Shown here: positions 1-7,426 of the stretch, piece by piece | How the letters are laid out: each line of letters starts with the position of its first letter | Numbering within the stretch: position 1 is the stretch's first letter | From: an uncultured Clostridia bacterium | GTDB taxonomy: Bacteria; Bacillota; Dehalobacteriia; UBA4068 | Reading direction: 5' to 3' | Assembly (NCBI GenBank): GCA_944390945.1 | Contig: CALXRV010000054.1 | Location: 1 to 64,000 of the forward strand | DNA: 64,000 bases | The notes under the pieces: model-generated | What the model saw: only the letters and a program-made list of their open reading frames with translations | Told to the model about the DNA's origin: nothing | The model's database searches: none | Program-made: the position numbers and the translations under genes

Positions 1-87
1 TATTTCATATCCGTAAGTTTCTTTTTTGCTGATCACGGCCAAGACACAGCCTTCCAGCGTCCCTTTCAACATTTGTGATGGAATCAC
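1..87 (-). CDS. PadR family transcriptional regulator, N-terminal fragment
   Basis: The minus strand encodes 29 residues that run off the left edge. They begin MIPSQMLKGTLEG and continue CVLAVISKKETYGYEI, the typical first helix of PadR-type winged-helix repressors. I chose GTG at 87 because the family often starts MIPSQML; an ATG at 72 (MLKGTLEG) is the alternative. PadR proteins are small dimers that usually repress their own gene and a neighbouring transporter or membrane gene. The partner gene would lie outside the window. A consensus promoter and a dyad operator lie just upstream. The family call is firm from the N-terminus; the effector and targets cannot be seen. Confidence 0.85.
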   Translation of the reverse strand, partial: MIPSQMLKGTLEGCVLAVISKKETYGYEI

Positions 88-105
88 CGTCTCACCCCGC
101 TACAT

Positions 106-157
106 TGCAATACATACTAGCCAACTATATTGTATTGCATGGTACTCGTCCTGTCAA
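106..157 (-). promoter_or_regulatory. PadR promoter with overlapping dyad operator
   Basis: On the minus strand a perfect TTGACA (157-152) is followed by a 17-base spacer and TACAAT (134-129). An inverted repeat, TGCAATACA (106-114) and TGTATTGCA (131-139), with an inner TAG/CTA pair, is centred between the -10 box and the start codon and covers the -10 box. Its ATAC...GTAT ends resemble known PadR operators. Autorepression is inferred from this layout. Confidence 0.75.
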
Positions 158-257
158 GCGGCAGCGCTTTTTTCTCAGAGCCGTTGGCCCAGCCTCCCTT
201 TATTTCTTTTCCTTGGCCAACCACAAGCGCTAAAGCTGGCGCATTTTCTTTCCTGCT

Positions 258-319
258 GAACAATAACCGCACCCCGACTGTTCGCCGCTAGGCGAGCAGA
301 TGGGGTGCGGTTATTGTTC
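258..319. repeat. Long near-perfect palindrome (18-bp arms)
   Basis: Arms 258-275 and 302-319 are exact reverse complements over 18 bases. The 26-base interior is itself nearly self-complementary (about 277-299, GCTA loop), so the whole 62 bases can fold into one long hairpin. It lies downstream of the PBP gene at 450 but has no T-run on either side, so it is a poor classical terminator. It could be an RNA-end stabiliser or a remnant of a small palindromic element. No other copy was noticed in the window. The rest of 158-449 shows no convincing gene. Confidence 0.75.
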
Positions 320-449
320 TTCGCCCGGATTCCCGCCCGGTTTCCAAGCAGGCAGCCGGTTTCATATTCGCGGATCAGTGAAAATTTGCCTGAGCAAAGC
401 CAGCGGCTGTTGTCATGCGATCCGCTTGCCATCTGCTGGCTGCTGCGAC

Positions 450-2258
450 CTAGATACGACCGTCCAGCAGGGAAATATGATCAAGAATATAACGAAAAAC
501 CGCGACTGCTTCCACACCGCCTGCGCTGCCGTCCTGTACGCAGACGGAGATCACCCATTCCGGCGTTTCTGCCGGTGCAAAGCCGCTGAACCAAACGGTG
601 CCCTGCTCGCTGCTACCTGTTTTGCCGCCCGCAGTGAGATAGCCGCCCGCCGCGCCATTGGCCGTTCCCTCTTCTACTGTCCCCACCAACATCAGGCGCA
701 ACGCTTCCGCTGTCGCCGTATCCACCATGCGTTGCGGCGCTTCTGTGGCGATTTCAAACAGAATATTCTCGCGTTCATCCGTCGCATGGGTAACCAAGCG
801 CGGCGTAACGCGGAAGCCGCCGTTAACGCACAAGGCGGTCAATACTGCTTCCTGGATCACGCTCAACTGCACACCGGATTCTCCCAGGCTGACATTGGCA
901 ACATCACCCGGCACCGCCGCGGAAAAATCAAGAAAATCGGTTTCCTGATAAGCCGGCGTCTCATAACCGGACACCGTAAGTTCGGTCAAACCAAAATCCT
1001 CCGCATAACTGCGGATCGTCTCGCCACCCAGTCGCTGCCCCAGCGCGACAAAATAGCAGTTACAGGAAAGCGCAAGCGCCAGCGAAAGATCCACCTCGCC
1101 ATGCCCCTGCGCGGCAGAGCAGGTCACATGATGCCCGTTTTCCAGGGTATAGCTGCCGCTGCAGAAAAATGGTTCCGTCGTTTCCGCATCCTCTGCTTCT
1201 ATCTCTTCTGCTTCTGTATCCGCTGTTATTGCTTCCCCGTCAGCCTGTTCACCGGCTGCAGATAATTCATCAATCGCTACTCCATCTGCCAACGCCTGCT
1301 CACGTGCCTGGCTGGCCTCACTATCCAGAGCATCTGGCAGTGGGCAGTCGCTATCCAGCGCAGCCAGCGCCAATACGGTCTTAAAGGTGGAAGCCGGCGG
1401 ATAAAGCAAAATCGCTTTATTGAGATAGACATCATCCGCCGCAGGCTCCTGCCAGCCGTAAGGATCAAAATCCGGCGCGCTGACCAATGCCAGGATATCT
1501 CCGTTATTCGGATTCATCATGGCGCAGGCGCCGGCATAACCCAGCTCGCGGAAAGCATCCTCTGCGATCTGCTGATAATCGCGGTCAATCGTCAAATGCA
1601 GATCATGACGCTCCTTTGTCTCTGCTTCCGTCAAATATAATGCATCGACGGAGAGCATGCCCGCAGCATCGACCTGTGCCACGACCTGGCTGTCAACACG
1701 CCCGCGCAGCAGCTGGTCATATTGCTGTTCCAGTCCGCTCACGCCCTGATAAGTGCCGTCTGTACCGACCGGCTGCACATACCCAAGCAGATGCGACGCC
1801 AAATGGGAAGCGTCGTAGCGCGCGGCCAAATTCATCGCCATCACACCGGGCAGCTGTGCTTGCCGGATCGCAGCAGCCTGTTCCGCACGCAGGCCGGTTT
1901 TCAGGATATACGGCGCAAGCGAGCGAGCGTTTCCTTCCGCCAGCCGCGCTGCCAGGTCTGCAGCTGATGCATCCAGGATCCCGGCCAATGCCGTGGCCGT
2001 ATCTTCCGTCGTTTCTCCCGCCATAGCGGGCAGAATGACCAGGCATGCCTGTTCCACCCCGGTCAGCTCTCGCCCAAAGCGATCCAGAATATCGCCCCGG
2101 GCATATTGATAATAATCAAAGCTACGCAGCCGCTGCGCCTCTGCCTGTTCCTGCAGCGTATCTGCCTGGACGACGGTCAATTGCAGCAGTCGCAGCACCA
2201 AAATGGCAAAACCGGCAAGAAAAGCGACCGAAAGGTAAAAAACTCCATTTCGCCGCAT
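450..2258 (-). CDS. Class B penicillin-binding protein (transpeptidase)
   Basis: A 602-residue membrane-anchored peptidoglycan transpeptidase of the FtsI/PBP2 type. It has an N-terminal TM segment (about residues 6-28), a dimerisation domain, then the three catalytic motifs STFK (290-293), SCN (398-400) and KTG (546-548). There is no PASTA domain. Residues about 303-362, between STFK and SCN, form an Ala/Glu-rich acidic insert not expected in this fold. The start is ATG 2258, which has a GGGAGG site at good spacing; the open frame runs further upstream but crosses the metK terminator. It stands apart from the main division cluster, so a role in elongation or sporulation is possible but unproven. 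Confidence 0.9.
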   Translation of the reverse strand: MRRNGVFYLSVAFLAGFAILVLRLLQLTVVQADTLQEQAEAQRLRSFDYYQYARGDILDRFGRELTGVEQACLVILPAMAGETTEDTATALAGILDASAADLAARLAEGNARSLAPYILKTGLRAEQAAAIRQAQLPGVMAMNLAARYDASHLASHLLGYVQPVGTDGTYQGVSGLEQQYDQLLRGRVDSQVVAQVDAAGMLSVDALYLTEAETKERHDLHLTIDRDYQQIAEDAFRELGYAGACAMMNPNNGDILALVSAPDFDPYGWQEPAADDVYLNKAILLYPPASTFKTVLALAALDSDCPLPDALDSEASQAREQALADGVAIDELSAAGEQADGEAITADTEAEEIEAEDAETTEPFFCSGSYTLENGHHVTCSAAQGHGEVDLSLALALSCNCYFVALGQRLGGETIRSYAEDFGLTELTVSGYETPAYQETDFLDFSAAVPGDVANVSLGESGVQLSVIQEAVLTALCVNGGFRVTPRLVTHATDERENILFEIATEAPQRMVDTATAEALRLMLVGTVEEGTANGAAGGYLTAGGKTGSSEQGTVWFSGFAPAETPEWVISVCVQDGSAGGVEAVAVFRYILDHISLLDGRI

Positions 2259-2280
2259 CAACATCCCTCCCCGCCTATTA

Positions 2281-2298
2281 TTGGCAAAACATTGCCAA
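2281..2298 (-). promoter_or_regulatory. Short inverted repeat upstream of the PBP gene
   Basis: TTGGCAA (2281-2287) and TTGCCAA (2292-2298) flank a 4-base centre, about 22 bases upstream of the PBP start codon and just after the metK terminator. It could be an operator or a 5' leader hairpin. No clear -35/-10 pair was found, so the function is open. Confidence 0.35.
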
Positions 2299-2309
2299 GG
2301 CATACAGGC

Positions 2310-2344
2310 GGAAAAAAGAACGCCGCAAACCATGCGGCGTTCTT
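2310..2344 (-). terminator. Intrinsic terminator of metK
   Basis: Arms 2316-2327 and 2333-2344 form a perfect 12-bp GC-rich stem with a 5-base loop. On the minus strand the stem is followed by a T-run (2317-2312). It ends the yicC-metK operon before the PBP gene. Confidence 0.9.
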
Positions 2345-2388
2345 GGCTTATCTTCATTGTATAGGCAGTCTGCCTCTCTGCTGCACGA

Positions 2389-3573
2389 CTATTCCCCGAG
2401 CGCGGCAAGCAGTGCCTCGCAGCGATCCGTCTTTTCCCACGGCAGATCCAGATCTGTACGGCCAAAATGTCCATATGCGGCAAGCTTACGGTAAATCGGC
2501 CGTCTGAGGTCAAACAGGTCGATGATCGCCGCCGGACGTGCGTCAAACACCACGCGCACCGCCTCTGCCAATACAGAATCACTGTATTTGCCTGTACCAA
2601 AAGTATCCACCAGCAAGCTGACCGGTTCTGCAACACCGATCGCATAAGCCAGCTGAATCTCACAGCGCCTCGCCAGACCGGCAGCCACGATATTCTTCGC
2701 CATATATCGCGCCATATAAGCCGCGCTGCGATCCACTTTCGTCGGATCCTTGCCGGAAAAGCAGCCGCCGCCATGCCGCGCTGCACCGCCATAAGTATCA
2801 ACGATGATCTTACGGCCAGTCAGGCCGGTATCGCCCTGCGGCCCGCCGATTACAAAGCGACCGGTTGGATTGATCAGGAAGCGTGTGTCTGCATCAACCA
2901 GCTCTTTGGGTAAAGTGGCCAGGATCACATTCTGAATGATATAGGGGCGCAGCACATCCAGCGCCACATCTGCGCGGTGCTGACTGGAAATGACTACGGT
3001 ATCGATCCTGCGCGGCGTACCATCATCCGCATATTCCACCGTCACCTGGCTCTTGCCATCCGGCAGCAGCGGCGAATGCAGATCTGCCTTGCGCACGGCA
3101 GCCAGCCGGCGCGTCAGCTGATGGGCAAGATGGATCGGCAGGGGCATCAATTCTGGCGTCTCATCACAGGCATAGCCAAACATCATCCCCTGGTCGCCGG
3201 CACCGATTAGGGAAAACGCATCCGTATCCCCCTGCTTGCGCTCCAACGCGCTGTCCACACCCATTGCGATGTCGCCGGATTGCTCATCAATGGCAGTCAT
3301 CACCGCACAGGTGTCGCAGTCAAAGCCGAATTTAGCGCGCGTATAGCCGATATCGCGCACAGTATCCCGCACGACATGCGGGATATCCACATAGCATTCC
3401 GTTGTAATCTCACCAGCCACAAATACCACGCCCGTCGTGATAAATGTTTCGCAGGCAACGCGGCTGTTTGGATCATGCGCGATCATCGCATCCAAGATCG
3501 CATCCGAAATCTGATCCGCAATCTTATCTGGATGCCCCTCGGTAACCGATTCAGAAGTGAATAAATATGTCAT
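2389..3573 (-). CDS. metK: S-adenosylmethionine synthase
   Basis: A 394-residue enzyme that makes S-adenosylmethionine from ATP and methionine in the cytoplasm. The N-terminus [12 protein letters not shown], the ATP-site [12 protein letters not shown] and the phosphate-binding loop [19 protein letters not shown] are all present, and the length is normal for the family. The Cys in GGGCFSGKD replaces the more usual Ala. A strong AGGGAGGT site precedes ATG 3573. It is the last gene of the operon, 24 bases after coaBC, and is followed by a clear terminator. No SAM riboswitch is visible upstream, so it seems to depend on operon transcription. Confidence 0.98.
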   Translation of the reverse strand: MTYLFTSESVTEGHPDKIADQISDAILDAMIAHDPNSRVACETFITTGVVFVAGEITTECYVDIPHVVRDTVRDIGYTRAKFGFDCDTCAVMTAIDEQSGDIAMGVDSALERKQGDTDAFSLIGAGDQGMMFGYACDETPELMPLPIHLAHQLTRRLAAVRKADLHSPLLPDGKSQVTVEYADDGTPRRIDTVVISSQHRADVALDVLRPYIIQNVILATLPKELVDADTRFLINPTGRFVIGGPQGDTGLTGRKIIVDTYGGAARHGGGCFSGKDPTKVDRSAAYMARYMAKNIVAAGLARRCEIQLAYAIGVAEPVSLLVDTFGTGKYSDSVLAEAVRVVFDARPAAIIDLFDLRRPIYRKLAAYGHFGRTDLDLPWEKTDRCEALLAALGE

Positions 3574-3597
3574 TTCCGACCTCCCTTTACAGATTAC

Positions 3598-4818
3598 TCA
3601 TTTCTTGTCATTCATTTTCATCCGTTCTGCAATCATTCTGATGATGCGTGCTGCCACTTCCCGTTTTGATAACAACGGCCACTGTTCCATCGCCAGGCCA
3701 CCTTCTGCCGCAGCCTCTGGCCAAACCGCAGTAACGATATTCGTTTCCACATCAAAGCCAGCGCCAGGCTGCGCCACATCGTTGGCAATAATCAGATCTA
3801 AATTCTTCCGGCGCAGCTTATCTGCAGCATATGTGGCGATATCTGCCGTTTCCGCCGCAACGCCGGTCAAAAATCGTCCTTCCTTATGCTCTCCCAACGA
3901 CTGCAGAATATCCACGGTACGCACCAACTGCAGCGTTTCATCGCCGCCTTTTTTCTGCTTCTGCGCAGCGCGCTCAGCCGGCCGGTAATCAGCTACTGCC
4001 GCAGCCATGACCACGATATCCGCATCCGTATATTCCGCCCAGACGGCATCATACATTTCAGCAGCTGAGACCACATGTATCGTACGCATGCCAGCTGCAT
4101 CCGGCAAAGCGGAAGGACCAAGCACAAAAACGACATCCGCACCGGCATCACGCGCAGCTTCTGCCACAGCCAGGCCCATCCGGCCACTGGAACGATTGCC
4201 GATAAACCGTACCGGATCGATATATTCATAGGTTGGCCCGCCGGTAACGAGCACCTTTTTTCCAGCCAGCAGCTGCGACTGTGCAAAAAAAGCGCAGACT
4301 GCCTCTTTGATCGTTTCCACATCAGCCAGTCTCCCCTGGCCAACAGCGCCACAGGCCAAACGGCCAAAACCCGGCTCGATCATCTGCCAGCCGCGATCGC
4401 GCAGAAGAGATAGGTTCGCTTGTGTCGCCGGATGCTGATACATATTACTGTGCATTGCCGGCGCGCAGAGCACCGGTGCTTTGGTCGCCAACAGCGCAGC
4501 GCTCAACAAATCATCCGCCAATCCATGTGCGGCTTTGGCCAAAAGATTCGCAGTTGCCGGCACAATCAGGAACAGCTCGCATTCCGCAAGATCAATATGC
4601 GGCACATGAAAGGCGTCATCCTCGGTCATGATGTCACAACCCACGGCATTGCCGGAAAGGGTCTTCATCACCAATGGCGTGATAAAATGCGTCGCACCCT
4701 CTGTCATCGCCACCCGTACGACAGCCCCCTGCTGCTTCAGCCAGCTGACAATATCCGCAGCCTTATATGCAGCAATACCGCCGGTCACGCCGACGGTAAT
4801 CTTCCTGCCTTTCAGCAT
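3598..4818 (-). CDS. coaBC: Bifunctional phosphopantothenoylcysteine decarboxylase / phosphopantothenate-cysteine ligase
   Basis: A 406-residue fusion carrying two consecutive steps of coenzyme A synthesis. The N-terminal CoaC flavoprotein half begins with GVTGGIAAYKAADIVSWL and has PATANLLAK. Its active-site motif reads PAMHSNMY, with His where PAMNxxMW is usual; the same change is known in actinobacterial CoaBC. The CoaB half starts at about residue 187 with KVLVTGGPTYEYIDPVRF and IGNRSSGRMG. It sits between rpoZ and metK with short gaps, a common Bacillota arrangement. Confidence 0.96.
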   Translation of the reverse strand: MLKGRKITVGVTGGIAAYKAADIVSWLKQQGAVVRVAMTEGATHFITPLVMKTLSGNAVGCDIMTEDDAFHVPHIDLAECELFLIVPATANLLAKAAHGLADDLLSAALLATKAPVLCAPAMHSNMYQHPATQANLSLLRDRGWQMIEPGFGRLACGAVGQGRLADVETIKEAVCAFFAQSQLLAGKKVLVTGGPTYEYIDPVRFIGNRSSGRMGLAVAEAARDAGADVVFVLGPSALPDAAGMRTIHVVSAAEMYDAVWAEYTDADIVVMAAAVADYRPAERAAQKQKKGGDETLQLVRTVDILQSLGEHKEGRFLTGVAAETADIATYAADKLRRKNLDLIIANDVAQPGAGFDVETNIVTAVWPEAAAEGGLAMEQWPLLSKREVAARIIRMIAERMKMNDKK

Positions 4819-4834
4819 GTCCAGCCCTCCGCGC

Positions 4835-5086
4835 TTAAATCACCGTATCCTGCTGTTGTTCTGGCTGTGTTTCTTCCGGCTGCGCTGGTTGAGCCGCATT
4901 GCTCCAATGCAGCGTTCCGTCCGCCACTTCATTCAGCGCGATCGAAACCGGGTTAACGCCAGGCATTGAGGCTAATTCCGGATTCTTATCAATCATCGCC
5001 CGTGCACGCTTTGCAGCAACAATCACCAGCGTATATTTGGAATCCACATTCTGCATCAGTTCGCTCAAGGTAGGTTTATTTAACAA
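4835..5086 (-). CDS. rpoZ: RNA polymerase omega subunit
   Basis: An 83-residue small subunit that helps beta' fold and assemble into RNA polymerase. It starts MLNKPTLSELM and has the conserved stretch KYTLVIVAAKRARAM (about residues 17-31). The C-terminal third is a Gln/Glu/Pro-rich tail, which varies in this family. Its first codons overlap the end of gmk by 7 bases, so the two are probably translationally coupled. The gmk-rpoZ-coaBC order is typical of Bacillota and supports the call. Confidence 0.93.
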   Translation of the reverse strand: MLNKPTLSELMQNVDSKYTLVIVAAKRARAMIDKNPELASMPGVNPVSIALNEVADGTLHWSNAAQPAQPEETQPEQQQDTVI

Positions 5087-5682
5087 TCTGCTTTCTCCTT
5101 TTTTATATTCCGTTTCAGTTGTTCTGCACGGATTACCGCCATCAGCTGATCCGCCGCCCGCTCCACCTCATCGTTGACGATCTGATAATCATACATTGGC
5201 GCCATTTCGATCTCCTGCTGGGCATGCATCAGGCGAACCTGCTGCACCTCCGGCGGTTCAGAACCGCGGCCGCTGATACGGCGCTGCAATTCTTCCAGCG
5301 AAGGCGGCAGGATAAAAACAAACACCCCAGAGGGGCAAACAGACCTGATCTGCATTGCCCCTTGGGTATCAATCTCCAATATTACATTTTTTCCCTGCTG
5401 CTGCAGCCGCTCAACTTCAGAACGCAAAGTGCCGTAATAATGCCCGAAATTTTCCGCCCACTCCAGGAATTCCCCAGCCGCGCGGCGGCGCAGGAACTCT
5501 TCTTCCGAAATGAAATAGTATGCCACGCCATCCTGTTCACCCTGGCGCGGCTGGCGGGTGGTTGCGGAAACTGCATAGCAAACATCCGCATGCCGCTGCT
5601 GCAATGCCCGGCAAATGCTGCCTTTTCCTACGCCGCTGGGGCCGGATACCACGATCAAGATGCCCTCTCCGTTTTTGCTCAT
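5080..5682 (-). CDS. gmk: Guanylate kinase
   Basis: A 200-residue kinase that converts GMP to GDP with ATP. The P-loop GPSGVGKGS is near residues 14-22, followed by the GMP-binding region with TTRQPRQGE and EFLEWAENFGHYYG. Length and order fit the family. It lies between remA and rpoZ and overlaps rpoZ. By setting GDP/GTP supply it acts upstream of the GTP-sensing CodY and of RelA, both encoded elsewhere in the window. Confidence 0.97.
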   Translation of the reverse strand: MSKNGEGILIVVSGPSGVGKGSICRALQQRHADVCYAVSATTRQPRQGEQDGVAYYFISEEEFLRRRAAGEFLEWAENFGHYYGTLRSEVERLQQQGKNVILEIDTQGAMQIRSVCPSGVFVFILPPSLEELQRRISGRGSEPPEVQQVRLMHAQQEIEMAPMYDYQIVNDEVERAADQLMAVIRAEQLKRNIKKEKADC

Positions 5683-5719
5683 CGTCGATCCTCCCGATAC
5701 AGCGCCAAACCAAACCCGG

Positions 5720-5974
5720 CTAAATCGACTCGTTCATCCGGGAAATGATCGTTTCCGGCAGGATGGCAGAAAGGATGAGATGGCGGCTATCCATCACAAT
5801 CACTGCGCGCGTCCTTCTGCCGCAGGTTGCATCCAGCAAAAGGCCATTGTCACGCGCATCTGCAATCAGGCGTTTGACTGGCGCAGATTCCGGATTCACC
5901 ACAGCCACGACACGTCGTGCGGAAACACTGTTCCCATAACCGATGTTCACCAGGACAGCAGGCATATCTGTCAT
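5720..5974 (-). CDS. remA: RemA-like regulator (DUF370)
   Basis: An 84-residue small DNA-binding protein. In Bacillus RemA activates matrix and osmoprotection genes. The core reads [18 protein letters not shown], then [21 protein letters not shown] and [10 protein letters not shown], matching the family over its full length. I chose ATG 5974; ATG 5965 gives MPAVLVNIG and is also possible, because neither has a strong ribosome site. It starts 14 bases after the mihF stop codon and precedes gmk, so it is probably translated by coupling. Its targets here are unknown. Confidence 0.9.
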   Translation of the reverse strand: MTDMPAVLVNIGYGNSVSARRVVAVVNPESAPVKRLIADARDNGLLLDATCGRRTRAVIVMDSRHLILSAILPETIISRMNESI

Positions 5975-5987
5975 TTGACCAGGCAAA

Positions 5988-6296
5988 TCAGGAAAGCTTC
6001 TCCAGCAACTGCGCCTTCTGACGGCTGCCCAGGCCCTGAACACGGCGCGCCTCGTCAATGCCGATCTCTTCCATCAGCTTGGCAGCGGTGATCTTGCCGA
6101 TCTGCGGCAGACTCTCCAGCAAATATTTTACCCGCATTTTCGCATAGATCTCATTTTCCGCATCGTTAAGGATATCAGCCAAGGACAATTTGCCCGCTTT
6201 CAGCTGTTTGCGGATCTCCATGCGCTGGCTACGGATCTGCTGCGCTTTCTCCAGCGCATTTTTCCTTTGCTCAGCAGTCAGTTTTGGGATAGACAT
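5988..6296 (-). CDS. mihF: Integration host factor, MihF type
   Basis: A 102-residue protein of the actinobacterial-type integration host factor family, a nucleoid protein unrelated to enterobacterial IHF. It begins [18 protein letters not shown] and has a helix-two-turn-helix part [20 protein letters not shown] and the basic end [18 protein letters not shown]. The yicC-mihF-remA-gmk order, with short gaps, suggests expression with growth-related genes. It could bend DNA for replication or transcription; the role in Bacillota is less studied than in Mycobacterium. Confidence 0.85.
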   Translation of the reverse strand: MSIPKLTAEQRKNALEKAQQIRSQRMEIRKQLKAGKLSLADILNDAENEIYAKMRVKYLLESLPQIGKITAAKLMEEIGIDEARRVQGLGSRQKAQLLEKLS

Positions 6297-6313
6297 AACG
6301 ACACCTCCATGAT

Positions 6314-7192
6314 TTATTCAATATTCTGGATCTGCTCCCTTATCTTTTCCAATTCACTCTTTGCTTCGATGACCCGTTTATTAATGTCCAAAGCATTGGA
6401 TTTAGAGCCAATAGTATTCACTTCCCGCAACATCTCCTGCTGGATAAATTCCAGCTTTCTCCCGACAGGCTCCGCGGAAGTCAAGGATGTACGGAACTGC
6501 TGGATGTGGCTGCCAAACCGGGTCAGCTCTTCACTGATATCTACCTTGTCCGCAAAGAAAGCAATCTCATTCGCCAAGCGTGCTTCATCCACAGCAACAT
6601 TTTCCAGCAATTCAGCGATCCGCTGCTGCAGTTTCTGCTGCTGTTCCCGCACGACATGTGGCGCAAACGCAGAGATCTCGGAAATCAAGCGTTCAAGGGT
6701 GCCCAGCCGCTCTTCCAGATCGCTGCCTAACGCCGCCCCCTCCTGCTCCCGCATCCGGGATAAAGCAGCAGCCGCTTCTGCCGCTGCCTGCAGCAGCAGG
6801 CAAGTCAAACTTTCTTCATCATCTGCCGCACTCTCGACGCGCAAAGCGCCACTTGCTGCAGCCAGCTGCGTCAAACTGATATCGCAGGGCAGCCCGCAGC
6901 ACTCTGCTAGCTCCGACAATGCTTTATGATACGCTATGGCCAGCTCCTTGTCAACCTTTATCACAGCGTTTTTCGCGCCGACCTGCTCAAATGTCACAAA
7001 AACATCGATCTTGCCGCGGGAAAAATACTTTTGCAGCAGTTTTTTCAGCGCATCCTCCTGGCTGGCGAGCTGGCGCGGTATCCGTACCGACGTCTCCAGG
7101 AAACGGTGGTTGACTGCCTTCATCTCTACCGTAATCTGATATTCATCGCTTTGTGCCATTGCACGGCCAAAACCGGTCATACTCCTGATCAA
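6314..7192 (-). CDS. yicC: YicC family endoribonuclease
   Basis: A 292-residue YicC protein; family members are endoribonucleases. I chose TTG 7192 because it gives the family's standard N-terminus (M)IRSMTGFGRA and has GGGGAG six bases upstream; the inner ATG 7180 lies too close to any site. The N-terminal domain contains VEMKAVNHRFLE. The C-terminal part ends with KLEFIQQEMLREVNTIGSKS and a helix ending EKIREQIQNIE. It is the first gene of the operon to metK and has its own promoter. Confidence 0.93.
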   Translation of the reverse strand: MIRSMTGFGRAMAQSDEYQITVEMKAVNHRFLETSVRIPRQLASQEDALKKLLQKYFSRGKIDVFVTFEQVGAKNAVIKVDKELAIAYHKALSELAECCGLPCDISLTQLAAASGALRVESAADDEESLTCLLLQAAAEAAAALSRMREQEGAALGSDLEERLGTLERLISEISAFAPHVVREQQQKLQQRIAELLENVAVDEARLANEIAFFADKVDISEELTRFGSHIQQFRTSLTSAEPVGRKLEFIQQEMLREVNTIGSKSNALDINKRVIEAKSELEKIREQIQNIE

Positions 7193-7209
7193 GAGTTTCT
7201 CCCCACTAT

Positions 7210-7238
7210 GGTATAAAATATTCGTCCATCCTGCGCAA
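7210..7238 (-). promoter_or_regulatory. SigA-type promoter of the yicC-metK operon
   Basis: The minus strand reads TTGCGC (7238-7233), a 17-base spacer and TATACC (7215-7210), 18 bases before the TTG start of yicC. The short leader fits direct transcription of the operon. Confidence 0.6.
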
Positions 7239-7304
7239 ACGGCATTTTCTGCGCATAATATTTCTACCTCTGGCAGGGGATTCCTGCTTTTGCAATGATT
7301 TTTC

Positions 7305-7333
7305 TTGACTTTTTTCCTGCTTAAAGCTATCGT
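7305..7333 (+). promoter_or_regulatory. Candidate promoter of rqcH
   Basis: TTGACT (7305-7310), 17-base spacer, TATCGT (7328-7333), about 94 bases before the rqcH start codon. It is divergent from the yicC promoter in the same 234-base gap. Confidence 0.5.
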
Positions 7334-7426
7334 AATATCAATTGCCGGCTTTGCAAGCCACTCCGGATATTGCGAAACACGCGCCGCAATCCGCAGCCGG
7401 CAAAACTGGCAAAGGAGGAAGATCTC

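Noticed and set aside
175-432. 85-residue minus-strand frame
   Set aside because: It runs through the long palindrome, has no ribosome site and shows no recognisable sequence.
2259-2801. N-terminal extension of the PBP reading frame across the metK terminator
   Set aside because: It overlaps metK coding sequence in another frame, crosses a strong terminator, and the family-like N-terminus with TM and good ribosome site starts at 2258.
3574-3597. SAM riboswitch before metK
   Set aside because: Only 24 bases separate metK from coaBC, too few for a riboswitch.
4420-4480. PAMHSNMY in CoaBC as an inactivating change
   Set aside because: His at this site is known in functional actinobacterial CoaBC, so it is a normal variant.
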